Assembly (NCBI RefSeq): GCF_002223055.1
Contig: NZ_NKFL01000006.1
Location: 744,001-808,000, forward strand
Source of the DNA: Burkholderia sp. HI2500
Lineage (GTDB): Bacteria > Pseudomonadota > Gammaproteobacteria > Burkholderiales > Burkholderiaceae
Reading direction: 5' to 3'
DNA: 64,000 nucleotides
Below the pieces are notes generated by a model that did not search any database, was not told the origin of the DNA, and saw only the letters and a program-made list of their open reading frames with translations. Position numbers and translations under genes: made by a program. The stretch's first letter is position 1; every line of letters begins with the position of its first letter. Shown here in pieces: positions 1-8,668 of this stretch.

Positions 1-1389
1 CACCGAGCCTTCGCGGCCGCGATACGACAGCACCGCGATGTCCTGCTTGCGAAAGCCGAGCGACAGCGCATGCGTGATCGCCCGCTTGGTCGCGTCGATG
101 CAGGCGTCGGCCAGTGCGTCTGCCGACGCGCCTTCTTCCCCGTACGACGACACCGACGGATCCGAACCGTCGAACGGGCTGCCCGAGCGCAGCTCGGCCG
201 CCAGCGGCTCGACCCGGCCGACGATGTCGCGCACGAATTCGAGCAGGTCGCGCGGGCTGCGGTAGTTCGTGAGCGCCTTCAGCGTGACCCAGCCCGGCAG
301 CGCGACGGGCTCGCGCATGTACAGGTTCTGCAGCGGATCTTCCAGCCACCACCATGCGCCTTCCGGCGCCAGCAAGCGCGCCAGGGCGGCCGCCCACGGC
401 GCATGGAAATCCTGTCCTTCATCGACGACCAGCACGTCGAAGCGCCAGCGCTCGGGAATCGGCGTTGCCGCGAAGCGCGCCTCGAGCCGCTCGAATTCGC
501 CGGGTACCTGGAAGTCGGGCGTATAGCCGCCGTCGCGCGCGACCCAGTCGCACAGCTGGTGGTAGTTCGCGATTTTCGCGCCGGGCGGCGCGATGCGCGC
601 GATGTAGTCGGCGAGCGGCCGGTTGAAACACACGTAGAGCACGCGCTTGCCGGCCGCGACCGCATCGCGCATCGCCTGCACCGCGAGCTGCGTCTTGCCC
701 GAGCCGGCCGTGCCGGTGACGCGCAGCCGGAACGGCGCGAATTCGAGCTGGCGCGCCCACGCGGCGAGCCCGCCCGACAGCCGCGTGACGAGCGTGCCGG
801 CCTGGCCGACGAGCGCGCTCGTGTCGGGCGTGAGCGCGAGCTCGTCCGCGAGGAAGTGGTGGAGCTTCGGCGCGTTCGGAAAGTGTTCGTCGTCCTCCGG
901 CAGGATCTGCAGGATCACCTGCGCGAGCTGCGCCTTGCGCGATGCATCGACGATGCGGTCGGCCGCGACGCCGGCGATCGACGCGTCGCGGATCGAGTAG
1001 TCGGGGCAGTACAGCAGCGCCTCGACGCCGTAGACACCCGCGCCGAGCGCGGCCGTCAGGCGCCGGTGCAGCGTTTCCTGCGTGCGCGCGAGCTGGATCG
1101 GGACATTGCGTTCCTTCTGCAGATAGACCTTCACGAGCCCCTTCGGCGTTTCGCGCAGGAAGCCGGCTTTCTGCTCGATCAGCAGCACGCGGCCGGCCGG
1201 GCTCACGACGACGAACGCGGCCTCGCCGAACACCGAGAACGCCTGGTCGGCGCGGGTCCAGTGCACGCCGTGATACACGGTGTAGCTGTCGGGCAGCGCA
1301 TGTTCGAGCACGGCGAGCGTTTCGCGCTCGCGTTCGGCCGCGCCGGTCGCGGCGAGGCTTTTCCAGTCGTCGGGGATGAGGCGGGCCAT
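1..1389 (-). CDS. NERD-domain/UvrD-like superfamily 1 helicase, C-terminus cut by window edge
   Basis: The reading frame starts at ATG 1389 and stays open to base 1, so 463 residues are visible and the C-terminus is missing. The first ~110 residues look like a NERD (nuclease-related) domain: a strand ends in LLIEQKAG with the E72-x-K74 pair typical of PD-(D/E)xK folds. A superfamily 1 ATPase core follows, with Walker A GTAGSGKT at 226-233, a motif Ia-like CFNRPLADYI around 254-263 and a Walker B VLVVDEGQDF at 319-328. The expected role is ATP-dependent DNA or RNA unwinding or remodelling. NERD-helicases of this type are widespread and mostly uncharacterised; some occur in defence or repair settings, but nothing beside it here supports defence. 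Whether the late helicase motifs (V, VI) are intact cannot be seen. The family call is fairly sure, the biological role is not. Confidence 0.82.
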   Translation of the reverse strand, partial: MARLIPDDWKSLAATGAAERERETLAVLEHALPDSYTVYHGVHWTRADQAFSVFGEAAFVVVSPAGRVLLIEQKAGFLRETPKGLVKVYLQKERNVPIQLARTQETLHRRLTAALGAGVYGVEALLYCPDYSIRDASIAGVAADRIVDASRKAQLAQVILQILPEDDEHFPNAPKLHHFLADELALTPDTSALVGQAGTLVTRLSGGLAAWARQLEFAPFRLRVTGTAGSGKTQLAVQAMRDAVAAGKRVLYVCFNRPLADYIARIAPPGAKIANYHQLCDWVARDGGYTPDFQVPGEFERLEARFAATPIPERWRFDVLVVDEGQDFHAPWAAALARLLAPEGAWWWLEDPLQNLYMREPVALPGWVTLKALTNYRSPRDLLEFVRDIVGRVEPLAAELRSGSPFDGSDPSVSSYGEEGASADALADACIDATKRAITHALSLGFRKQDIAVLSYRGREGSV

Positions 1390-1515
1390 GGCGTCGGGCG
1401 GCGGAAGCCGGCGTGGGCGTGAACGGGTGCGGCTATTGTACTGAGCTATGCACCGGTTCACGACCGCCGTGCCGCGCGGACGCTGGCCGTCAGGAGGAAG
1501 AACGGCCCGGGGACG

Positions 1516-2370
1516 TTACCCGCGGGCGAGCCGTTTCGCGAGATCGGCGCTGAGAATTGCCATGCGCGCGGGCTTTTCGTAGCAGACGACGTCGAACGCG
1601 CGGATCACTTCGCTGATGTCGGCCTCGCTCGCGCGGCCGGTGAGCAGGTCGCCGGTCAGCACGAAGATCGGTGCGCCCGGGTTGTCGGATGTGCGCACGG
1701 CCTTGATCGCGGTGGCGGCCGTGCTGTCGTCGAACAGCCATTCGGTCAGCACCGCGTCGAACGCCTGGCCTTGCAGCGCGTCGACGAACGGCGCGAGGCC
1801 GTCGAATGCGGCGGTCGCGAAACCCTGGCGTTCGAGATAGCGGCACAGTTCGGTCGCGCTGACGCGATCGGGGTCGATCACCGCGACGACGAGCTTGTCG
1901 CTCTCCGCGCGGCGCGGATAGATCTCGATCTTGTGCACGTCGTACGCGTTCTGGTAAAGCACGCCGGTGTGGCGCAGCACGCGCCAGCGGCCGTTTTGTT
2001 CGTACGCGACGAATTCGGGGCGCGCGCCGGCTTCGAGCGGCGCACCGATCCAGGCGGTGCACGGAATCTCGGCGACGCCCGCGTAAAGGACGGCCTCCTG
2101 CGAATAGGCGCCGACCATGCCGGGGTCGAGCGTTTGCGCGCCGAACAGCTGCGCGGCGGGTTCGCCGTACGCTTCGGCGACTTTCTTGATCTGCGCGAGC
2201 GTCCAGGGGCTGCTGCCGCGCAGTTTGCGGTGGCCTTGCGAGAAACTCAGGTCGAGGATGCGGCACAGCTCGGTGGTCTGCTGGCGCTTGCCGATGCCGT
2301 TGCGGGTCATCAGCTCGCGCACGCGCTCGGCAACCGCGAGGGAATCCGTGGTGATTGCTTCAGTGGTCAT
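1516..2370 (-). CDS. HTH regulator with degenerate receiver-like C-terminal domain
   Basis: 284 residues from ATG 2370 (starts MTTEAITTD). An upstream in-frame ATG at 2463 would add 31 residues of poor composition, so the shorter start is preferred. Residues ~10-75 form a helical DNA-binding domain containing ILDLSFSQGHRKLRG and WTLAQIKKVAEAYGEP, which looks like the BetR type of helix-turn-helix. The C-terminal ~120 residues have the strand-helix alternation of a response-regulator receiver (KLVVAVIDPD, FDAVLTEWLFDD, APIFVLTGD, FDVVCYEKPA). A clear phospho-acceptor Asp cannot be assigned with confidence, so it may be a pseudo-receiver. No sensor kinase lies nearby. The next gene upstream is divergent (2595, +), making it a candidate target. 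Function beyond transcription regulation is unknown. Confidence 0.68.
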   Translation of the reverse strand: MTTEAITTDSLAVAERVRELMTRNGIGKRQQTTELCRILDLSFSQGHRKLRGSSPWTLAQIKKVAEAYGEPAAQLFGAQTLDPGMVGAYSQEAVLYAGVAEIPCTAWIGAPLEAGARPEFVAYEQNGRWRVLRHTGVLYQNAYDVHKIEIYPRRAESDKLVVAVIDPDRVSATELCRYLERQGFATAAFDGLAPFVDALQGQAFDAVLTEWLFDDSTAATAIKAVRTSDNPGAPIFVLTGDLLTGRASEADISEVIRAFDVVCYEKPARMAILSADLAKRLARG

Positions 2371-2594
2371 GCTACGGGAACGGATCGTGACGTTCAGAAC
2401 GACGCCTTGCGGCAGTCTCGACGGACAGTCTTCATGACGTCCAGGGGCGAGCCGACCGGCCACGCGCGGAAAAGATAACTTTACCGCAAAATGGTCGTTA
2501 TTCAGCGTGGCGAAAGGTGCGTTTGTGTGAAAGGTGTGTCACGACGTTACCACCGCCGCCCACATTCGGATGCATTAACGCCTGACAGGAAACA

Positions 2595-3929
2595 ATGACG
2601 ACAACCTATCCGCTGCATGATGCCCTGACCCGCATAGACACACCATTCCCGCACGAAGCCGACGTCGTGATCGCCGGCGCCGGCATCATGGGCTGCGCAG
2701 CCGCGTATTACCTGGGCCTGCGCGGCCTGAAGGCCGTCGTGCTCGACAAGTCGCGCATCGCCGGACAGCAGTCGACCCGTGCATGGGGCTTCGTGCGGCA
2801 GCAGGGGCGCGAAGCGGCCGAGGTGCCGCTGATGATGGCCGGCATCAAGATCTGGGAGGGGTTAGAGGAAACCCTCGGTTTCGATCTCGAATGGCGGCAG
2901 GGCGGCTGTCTTTATATTGCGGACAACGAAACGGACTGGGCGTCATTCAACGCGTGGCTCGCCGTCGCGCGCGACCACGGGCTCGATACACGCACGCTGA
3001 CGCGCGCGCAGATCGACGAGTGCGTCAGCGGCCTTTCGCCGCAGGCGCGCACGCTCGGCGGGCTGTACACCGCGACCGACGGGCAGGCCGAGCCGCGTCG
3101 CGCGGCCGCCGCATTCGCCGCGCGTGCCGCGGAGGCGGGCGCGCGCTTCTTCGAAGGCTGCGGCGTGACTGCGATCGAGACGGCCGGCGGTGCGGTGGTC
3201 GGTGTCGTGACCGAGCGCGGCACGATCCGCACGCGGCGCGTGATCTGCGCGGCCGGTGCGACCAGCTTCCGGCTGCTCGATGGCGTCGGCATCCGGCTCC
3301 CGCAACAGGCCGTGCGCGGCACCTGCATGCGCACCAACGTGGTGCCGCCGGTGTCGGCGTCGACGGTGTGGGGCCACGGCCTCGGTATCCGGCAGCGCAA
3401 GAACGGCGCGATCAATCTTGCCGACGACATGCAGGTCGACGTCGACCTGACGCTCGGCCACCTGCGTGGGTTGAGCCTGTTCTGGCCGGAGTTCTGGTCG
3501 CAGCGCGACAAATTCCGGCTGCACGTGAACGGGGCCGCGTGGCGCGACGTGCTGGCACGCATCAACGGGGCGACCGGGCCGATCGAGCCGCGCGATCCGC
3601 AGCCGCAGCCGAATCGCGCGCATGCGCCGCGCGCGCTCGCGAAGCTCAAGGCGATCTTTCCCGCGCTGAAGGACGCGCAGATCGTCGAGGCCTGGGCCGG
3701 CCTGATCGACGTGCTGCCCGACGGCATTCCGGTGATCGATGCGCCGGGCACGCCGTCCGGGCTTGCGATCGCGACGGGGTTCTGCGGCCACGGTTTCGCG
3801 ATGGGGCCGATCGTCGGGCGGCTGCTGGCCGAATGGATCGACACGGGTGCGCCGTCGCTCGACCTGTCGGCGTTTCGTGCGCAGCGCTTCGTCGACGGCA
3901 CGATGGTGCGGCCGCGCAGCATGCTGTAA
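2595..3929 (+). CDS. FAD-dependent amino-acid/amine oxidoreductase (DAO family)
   Basis: 444 residues, ATG at 2595 preceded by a CAGGAAAC ribosome-binding site. The N-terminus has the dinucleotide-binding fold DVVIAGAGIMGCAAAYYLG at ~24-42 and an acidic end to the second strand (VVLDKSR). A conserved substrate/FAD segment (STRAWGFVRQQG) follows, and the C-terminus has the DAO signature ATGFCGHGFAMGPIVGRLLAEW. This architecture belongs to the DadA/SoxB/GlpD-like FAD oxidoreductases, which oxidise amines, sarcosine-like substrates or D-amino acids. The substrate cannot be told from the sequence, and there is no transporter or second subunit next to it. The divergent HTH gene at 1516-2370 is a plausible regulator. 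No signal peptide, so cytoplasmic or peripherally membrane-bound. Confidence 0.85.
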   Translation: MTTTYPLHDALTRIDTPFPHEADVVIAGAGIMGCAAAYYLGLRGLKAVVLDKSRIAGQQSTRAWGFVRQQGREAAEVPLMMAGIKIWEGLEETLGFDLEWRQGGCLYIADNETDWASFNAWLAVARDHGLDTRTLTRAQIDECVSGLSPQARTLGGLYTATDGQAEPRRAAAAFAARAAEAGARFFEGCGVTAIETAGGAVVGVVTERGTIRTRRVICAAGATSFRLLDGVGIRLPQQAVRGTCMRTNVVPPVSASTVWGHGLGIRQRKNGAINLADDMQVDVDLTLGHLRGLSLFWPEFWSQRDKFRLHVNGAAWRDVLARINGATGPIEPRDPQPQPNRAHAPRALAKLKAIFPALKDAQIVEAWAGLIDVLPDGIPVIDAPGTPSGLAIATGFCGHGFAMGPIVGRLLAEWIDTGAPSLDLSAFRAQRFVDGTMVRPRSML

Positions 3930-4011
3930 CGGACGCATCGACGCGATGACGTCGGCCGGCCGCGGCCGACCCATCGTAGAATCGAGCCCGCATCCTTCAG
4001 GAGATTCCCCG

Positions 4012-5106
4012 TTGGCTTCGCCCTCCGCCCAGCGCCGCTCGTTGCGCTCACGCCTGCGTCGCGCCCGCAACCCGTGGCAGGCGCCGCGTGCGCGCACGCT
4101 GTTCACGCGTCCCGCGACGTCGCCGCGGCGCACACTGCTGTTCCGGATCGGCGCGGTCGTGCTGCTGTGCACGCTCGCGTTCCTCGTGCTGTATCTCGAT
4201 CGCGACGGGTTGCGCGATTCGACCAAGAGCACGCCGATGACCGTCGCCGATCTCGTGTACTTCACGATGGTCACGGTCGCGACGGTCGGCTATGGCGACA
4301 TCGTGCCCGTTACCGCGCGGGCGCGTCTGATCGATGCGTTCTTCATCGTGCCGATCCGCATCGTCATCTGGTTCATTTTCCTGGGCACGGCGTATCAGTT
4401 CGTGATCCAGCGCGTCATCGAGGAATTCCGCATGAAACGCCTGCAGAAGCAATTGTCCGATCACATCGTCGTCTGCGGTTATGGCCTGTCCGGCTCGATC
4501 GCGGTGCGCGAACTGCTCGAGAGCGGCGTCGATCCGGCGACGCTCATCGTGATCGACTCGCAGCAGCAGGCGATCGAGGCCGCGACGTCGCTCGGCGTGG
4601 CGGGATTGCTCGGCGATCCCGCGCATGAGGATCTGCTGCAGCAGGCACAGGTGCGCGAAGCGAAGGCCGTGATCATTTCGGTGACCGATGATCCGACCGC
4701 GATCCTGCTCACGTTGTCGGTGCGCAGCATCGCGCCCGATACGAAGATCGTCGTGCGGATCCAGGAGAACCTGTATCAGCGGCAACTGCGGCAGGCGGGC
4801 GCCGACGTGATCGTGTCGTCGACGAAGATCGGCGCGCTGCTGCTCGCGGATGCCGTGCATAGCCGCTATATCGTGCCGTTCGTGAACGATATGCTGTCGA
4901 CGCGCGGCCGCGCGACGCTGCTCGAGCGCGAGGCGATGCCGCAGGAGGTCGGCTGCATGACGAACGTCGTGCCGGGCGCGATCGTCGTCGGGCTCGATCG
5001 ATGCGGGAAGATTTTTTCGTTCTATGAAGACCCGCCGTGCCGGATCGAGAAAGGGGATACGCTGGTCGTGATTCAGTCGGCGCGGATTCCGGATCCGGAT
5101 GTTTGA
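4012..5106 (+). CDS. Two-TM potassium channel with RCK/TrkA-N domain
   Basis: A TTG at 4012 is chosen as start because CAGGAG (3998-4003) sits eight bases before it; this gives 364 residues. An upstream ATG at 3946 would add 22 residues of low-complexity sequence. A basic N-terminus is followed by TM1 (IGAVVLLCTLAFLVLYL, ~46-62), a pore loop with the potassium selectivity filter TVGYGD at 91-96, and TM2 (~108-130). A cytoplasmic RCK domain starts with HIVVCGYGLSGSIAV (nucleotide motif GYGLSG at 156-161), and a TrkA-C-like end contains PGAIVVGLDR. This is the Kch/MthK-like architecture: K+ conduction gated by ligand binding to RCK. Lone, with no kdp or trk genes nearby. Confidence 0.9.
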   Translation: MASPSAQRRSLRSRLRRARNPWQAPRARTLFTRPATSPRRTLLFRIGAVVLLCTLAFLVLYLDRDGLRDSTKSTPMTVADLVYFTMVTVATVGYGDIVPVTARARLIDAFFIVPIRIVIWFIFLGTAYQFVIQRVIEEFRMKRLQKQLSDHIVVCGYGLSGSIAVRELLESGVDPATLIVIDSQQQAIEAATSLGVAGLLGDPAHEDLLQQAQVREAKAVIISVTDDPTAILLTLSVRSIAPDTKIVVRIQENLYQRQLRQAGADVIVSSTKIGALLLADAVHSRYIVPFVNDMLSTRGRATLLEREAMPQEVGCMTNVVPGAIVVGLDRCGKIFSFYEDPPCRIEKGDTLVVIQSARIPDPDV

Positions 5107-5309
5107 CGGCTCGTATGGCAACATGGCCGACCGGTTGCCGCTGATGCAGGGAGGCGGCGCCGGTCCGGCGCACGCGAGGGATCGGCCCGCGCGAACGGGC
5201 CGCGAAATCAGAATTAAACGGGGCAATGAAAAGAATGATCGAGAGAGAAAGCGGGGCGACAAGGAACCCGCATGACGCAGATGGGCCGCACGCGTTTTCG
5301 AAGGGGCGC

Positions 5310-6398
5310 ATGAGCCGGTCGGTTCGACGCGCCGTCAAGGTGGGCGCAGGGCTCGCGGTGCTGGTCGCCATGACCGCCTGCGACCAGGTCGGCATCGCGG
5401 TACCCGACGACATCAAGCCTGCTGTCGACACGTACAAGCTTTCCGGCATGTCCGTTTCCGACATGACGAAGCCCGACATCCGGCGGGCGCTGGTTCAACT
5501 GAGCCGGGAGGCTTGCAATCGGGACGCGATGGGCCGAATGGCCGCGCAGATCGACGCGCTCGGCTACCGTCGCGAAAGCGCGTCCGCGCTGATCGGGTTC
5601 GTCGATCGATGCGGGCGCGCGGACGGTTTCCTGAGTGCTGCCGCGAACGACCTGATGGCCGTGAGCGATTTCAAGGGCGCCGTGGAGGTTTCCGACCGGC
5701 TGATCGCAAACAACCCGTCGGAACCGCAGTATTACTTCGATCGCGGGCGCGCAAACGAAGGCTGGCAGCGCGACGATGCGGCATTGTCGGACTACATGCA
5801 GGCGCTGGCTTTGTCGACGAACCTGGCGACAGTCACCAGCAACCTGTTCATCCGGATCGCCGACCTGCATGCGAAGGCTGGCCGCTACTGCGATTCGGTC
5901 AGTGCGATCCGGATGTGGGTGTCGGCCGATCCGGAGCGTGCGGACAACACGCAGGCGAAGGGGATGATCGCGCAGTACGCGTCGCATGCGAGTTGCCCGT
6001 CGACGTATGCGGCCGGACAGGAGAGTTTTGCCAGGCAATCGGGCAATACGATTCGCGTGAAGGCGAAGGTCAACGGCATCGAGGGTGTGTTCATCGTCGA
6101 CACGGGCGCGAGCTATGTTTCGCTAAGCGAAGCGTTTGCCCGGCGCGCGCAGGTTCCGACGGAGCAAGCCAAGCGGATTCGTCTGCAGACAGCCAATGGT
6201 GCCCGTGACGGACTGCTGGCCCAGGCCCGCGCGGTCAAGGTCGGTGCGGTCGAAGCGTCGGACGTGCCGGTATCGGTCGATGCGGGCGGCAAGTCGCCAT
6301 ACGGCGACGGCATCGACGGCTTGCTCGGCCAGTCTTTCCTGTCCCGTTTCGAGGTGTCGTTCACGCCGACGCGTTGGTCGATCAGCCAGCGCTCCTGA
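5310..6398 (+). CDS. Lipoprotein with TPR-like repeats and retropepsin-like aspartic protease domain
   Basis: 362 residues from ATG 5310 (AAGGGG just upstream); an in-frame ATG at 5226 would put 28 residues before a good signal sequence, so the later start is preferred. A lipobox (VAMTAC, Cys24) follows a hydrophobic stretch, indicating export and lipidation. Residues ~115-215 form helical pairs resembling TPR units (the segment around YYFDRGRANEGWQRDDAAL). The C-terminal ~110 residues form a single-lobe retropepsin-like domain with the active-site motif VDTGAS (Asp264), then GLLGQSFLSRF, matching TIGR02281-type bacterial clan AA proteases, which dimerise to form the active site. Substrate unknown. 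The combination of a TPR-like scaffold and an aspartic protease on one lipoprotein suggests envelope protein processing; this is inference. Confidence 0.8.
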   Translation: MSRSVRRAVKVGAGLAVLVAMTACDQVGIAVPDDIKPAVDTYKLSGMSVSDMTKPDIRRALVQLSREACNRDAMGRMAAQIDALGYRRESASALIGFVDRCGRADGFLSAAANDLMAVSDFKGAVEVSDRLIANNPSEPQYYFDRGRANEGWQRDDAALSDYMQALALSTNLATVTSNLFIRIADLHAKAGRYCDSVSAIRMWVSADPERADNTQAKGMIAQYASHASCPSTYAAGQESFARQSGNTIRVKAKVNGIEGVFIVDTGASYVSLSEAFARRAQVPTEQAKRIRLQTANGARDGLLAQARAVKVGAVEASDVPVSVDAGGKSPYGDGIDGLLGQSFLSRFEVSFTPTRWSISQRS

Positions 6399-6658
6399 CC
6401 GGACCGTGGCGTGAGTGGACCTCCTGCGTGAAGACTGGGCGGGCATCCGGAAGATCGGTCTGCAGGGGGCGGTTGCACGTGCACCCGCCGACATCGCTGC
6501 GATCTTCGCGCGCGCTCAATCGACCGGTGCGGCCGGTGGCGCTCGAGCCTTGGTGCAACTCGCGTTCGCCCGGCAACACGTGACGGCGTCCGCGATCATG
6601 GCGCGGGCGATGTCTCGCGATGCGGGCCGGACGGGATCGGGCGTCGCGTGCGTTTCGC

Positions 6659-7417
6659 TTATCCCCGTCCGACGAACGGCATGGCCGTCGCCATGATCGT
6701 CATGTTCAGGATGTTCGTGTCGAGCGGCAGGTTCGCCATCTGGACGATCGCGTTCGCGACATGCGTGACGTCCATGCGCGCTTCGGCTGCGAGGCTGCCG
6801 TCGGCCTGCGGGACGCCTTGCGTCATTCGGTCCGTGAGCGACGTCGCCGCGTTGCCGATGTCGATCTGGCCGCACGCGATGTTGTACCGGCGGCCGTCGA
6901 GCGCCAGCGATTTGGTGATCCCGGTCACCGCATGCTTGGTGGCCGTGTACGCGATCGTGTCGGGGCGCGGCGCATGGGCCGAGATCGAGCCGTTGTTGAT
7001 GATCCGGCCGCCCTGCGGCTTCTGCGTTTTCATCAGGCGCCACGCGGCCCGCGCGCACAGGAAGACACCGGTCAGGTTGGTCGCGACGACGCTGTTCCAC
7101 ACGTCGAATTCGTATTCGTCGAGGGAAACCGGCGGCGCGTTGCGGCCGGCGTTGTTGAACAGCACGTCGAGCCGGCCGAACTGCTGCGCGATCCGGGCGA
7201 ACGCGTGGTCGACCGAGGCTTCGTCCGTGACGTCCGCAGGAAACACGGGCGCGTCACCGCCGGCGGTGCGGATCGCGTCCTGCGTGTCGCGCAACGATGC
7301 CTCGGTGCGTCCGAGCAGCGCGACGGTGTAACCGGCCTGGGCGAGCGCGATGGCCGCCGCGCGACCGATGCCGGAGCCGGCGCCGGTGACGGCTGCGAAT
7401 TTCTTCGAAACAGACAT
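6659..7417 (-). CDS. Short-chain dehydrogenase/reductase
   Basis: 252 residues from ATG 7417, with AGGAAATC upstream on this strand. Classical SDR features are all present: the cofactor motif TGAGSGIG at 11-18, NNAG at 88-91, and the catalytic Ser144, Tyr157 and Lys161 (YTATK). GRTEASL after strand two favours NADPH. It reduces or oxidises a small alcohol or ketone; the substrate is not evident. The LysR gene at 7558-8502 is on the same strand 140 bases upstream and could co-transcribe or regulate it. Confidence 0.9.
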   Translation of the reverse strand: MSVSKKFAAVTGAGSGIGRAAAIALAQAGYTVALLGRTEASLRDTQDAIRTAGGDAPVFPADVTDEASVDHAFARIAQQFGRLDVLFNNAGRNAPPVSLDEYEFDVWNSVVATNLTGVFLCARAAWRLMKTQKPQGGRIINNGSISAHAPRPDTIAYTATKHAVTGITKSLALDGRRYNIACGQIDIGNAATSLTDRMTQGVPQADGSLAAEARMDVTHVANAIVQMANLPLDTNILNMTIMATAMPFVGRG

Positions 7418-7557
7418 GGCTTGATTTCCTGCAGGTTGAAAGAGGGGCGAGGTGGCCGACGACCGGAATCGTCGCCACTTCGGCAATGTAGTCGAAATGT
7501 GCGGCGCACATGTTCGAGCGACATCGTCAGGCACGCGCGATGGCGTGATGACCTCGG

Positions 7558-8502
7558 CTACTTCTTCCGGCCAGGAGTGGCCTTCCGCGCCCGCGTGCCT
7601 GACTCCGCGAACAGATCGACGACCACGTCGCGCAGCCACTTGTTCCCTTCGTCCTGATTGACCCGCGTATGCCAGAGCATGTGAATCGGCGCGCCCGGCA
7701 CCGTGACGGGCAACGCGCGCCAGCCGAGCGAGAACGGTGCGGCAAGCTGCTGCGCGAGATGTTCGGGCACCGTCGCGATCAGGTCGGTGCGCTGCAGGAT
7801 GTAGCCGACGCTCATGAAGTGCGGCACCGTGAGCCGCACCTGGCGCGCCACGCGGCGGCGCTTCAGCCATTCGTCCACCTGCCCGTGACCGGTGCCGGCC
7901 GACACCACGACCAGGTGCTCGGCATTGCGCCATGCGTCGATCGTCAGCGGCGCATCCTCGAGCGGATGGCCGCGCCGAAAGAGGCACACATAACGCTGAT
8001 CGAACAGCCGGCGCTGATAGAAGCCGCCCTTGAGCTGCGGCAGCAGGCCGATCGCGAGATCGACGCGGCCGTCGGCCATTTCGTCGCCGAGGTTGACGCT
8101 CGTGTCGCGCACGGTATTGAGCGCGATGCCCGGCGCCGCTTGCGACAGGTGTTCGAGCAGTGCGGGCAGGAACACGACTTCGCCGATGTCGGTCATGCCG
8201 ATCGTCAGCGTGCGCGTGGCGCGCTGCGGATCGAAACCGGTCTCGGGGTTGAGCGCGGCGTGCAGCGTCGCGAGCGCGTGCGATACGGGTTCCGCGAGGC
8301 GCAGCGCGAACGGCGTCGGCACCACGCCGCCGGGCCCGCGCACGAACAGCGGATCGCCGAGCCGGCGGCGCAGCTTCGCGAGTGCGTTGCTCACGCCCGG
8401 CTGGCTCATGTTCATCTGCTCGGCGACGCTCGACACGCGCCGTTCCTGCATCAGCCGCTGGAAAAGCAGCAGCAGGTTGAGGTCGATATCGCTCAGTTCC
8501 AT
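7558..8502 (-). CDS. LysR-family regulator (divergent to FAD monooxygenase)
   Basis: 314 residues from ATG 8502. The N-terminal winged helix reads [20 protein letters not shown], and [20 protein letters not shown] marks the recognition helix region. The effector domain follows from ~90 ([20 protein letters not shown]). The N-terminal spacing resembles NodD/NahR-type LysR proteins that control aromatic catabolism, which fits the divergent monooxygenase at 8669. The shared intergenic region carries a perfect ATTCCG-N12-CGGAAT dyad (8546-8569), a likely binding site. Arg/Lys-rich C-terminal tail. Confidence 0.9.
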   Translation of the reverse strand: MELSDIDLNLLLLFQRLMQERRVSSVAEQMNMSQPGVSNALAKLRRRLGDPLFVRGPGGVVPTPFALRLAEPVSHALATLHAALNPETGFDPQRATRTLTIGMTDIGEVVFLPALLEHLSQAAPGIALNTVRDTSVNLGDEMADGRVDLAIGLLPQLKGGFYQRRLFDQRYVCLFRRGHPLEDAPLTIDAWRNAEHLVVVSAGTGHGQVDEWLKRRRVARQVRLTVPHFMSVGYILQRTDLIATVPEHLAQQLAAPFSLGWRALPVTVPGAPIHMLWHTRVNQDEGNKWLRDVVVDLFAESGTRARKATPGRKK

Positions 8503-8545
8503 GGGTTGGGCCTCGCCGGAATCATTGCATTCAGTGATGAAGCAG

Positions 8546-8569
8546 ATTCCGGTCATTTTATTGCGGAAT
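8546..8569. promoter_or_regulatory. LysR-type operator candidate, ATTCCG-N12-CGGAAT
   Basis: A perfect 6-bp inverted repeat with a 12-base AT-rich centre lies in the 166-bp region between the divergent LysR gene and the monooxygenase. Its geometry is close to the T-N11-A dyads bound by LysR proteins. It lies 44 bases from the LysR start and about 100 bases before the monooxygenase start, where an activator site would be expected. Confidence 0.55.
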
Positions 8570-8668
8570 GAAAGTCCGCTCCCGAGAATACCGATACGGC
8601 CCATGCAATCGACATGACCGCTGCGCACGCCGCAGACCCCCCATCGGAACATCGGAGACACCTTCATC

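Noticed and set aside
2580..2591. GCCTGACAGGAA, identical to the core of the hipB operator repeat
   Set aside because: Single copy, without the 26-bp array, and it coincides with the ribosome-binding site of the FAD oxidoreductase gene; chance is the simpler explanation, though HipB binding was not excluded.
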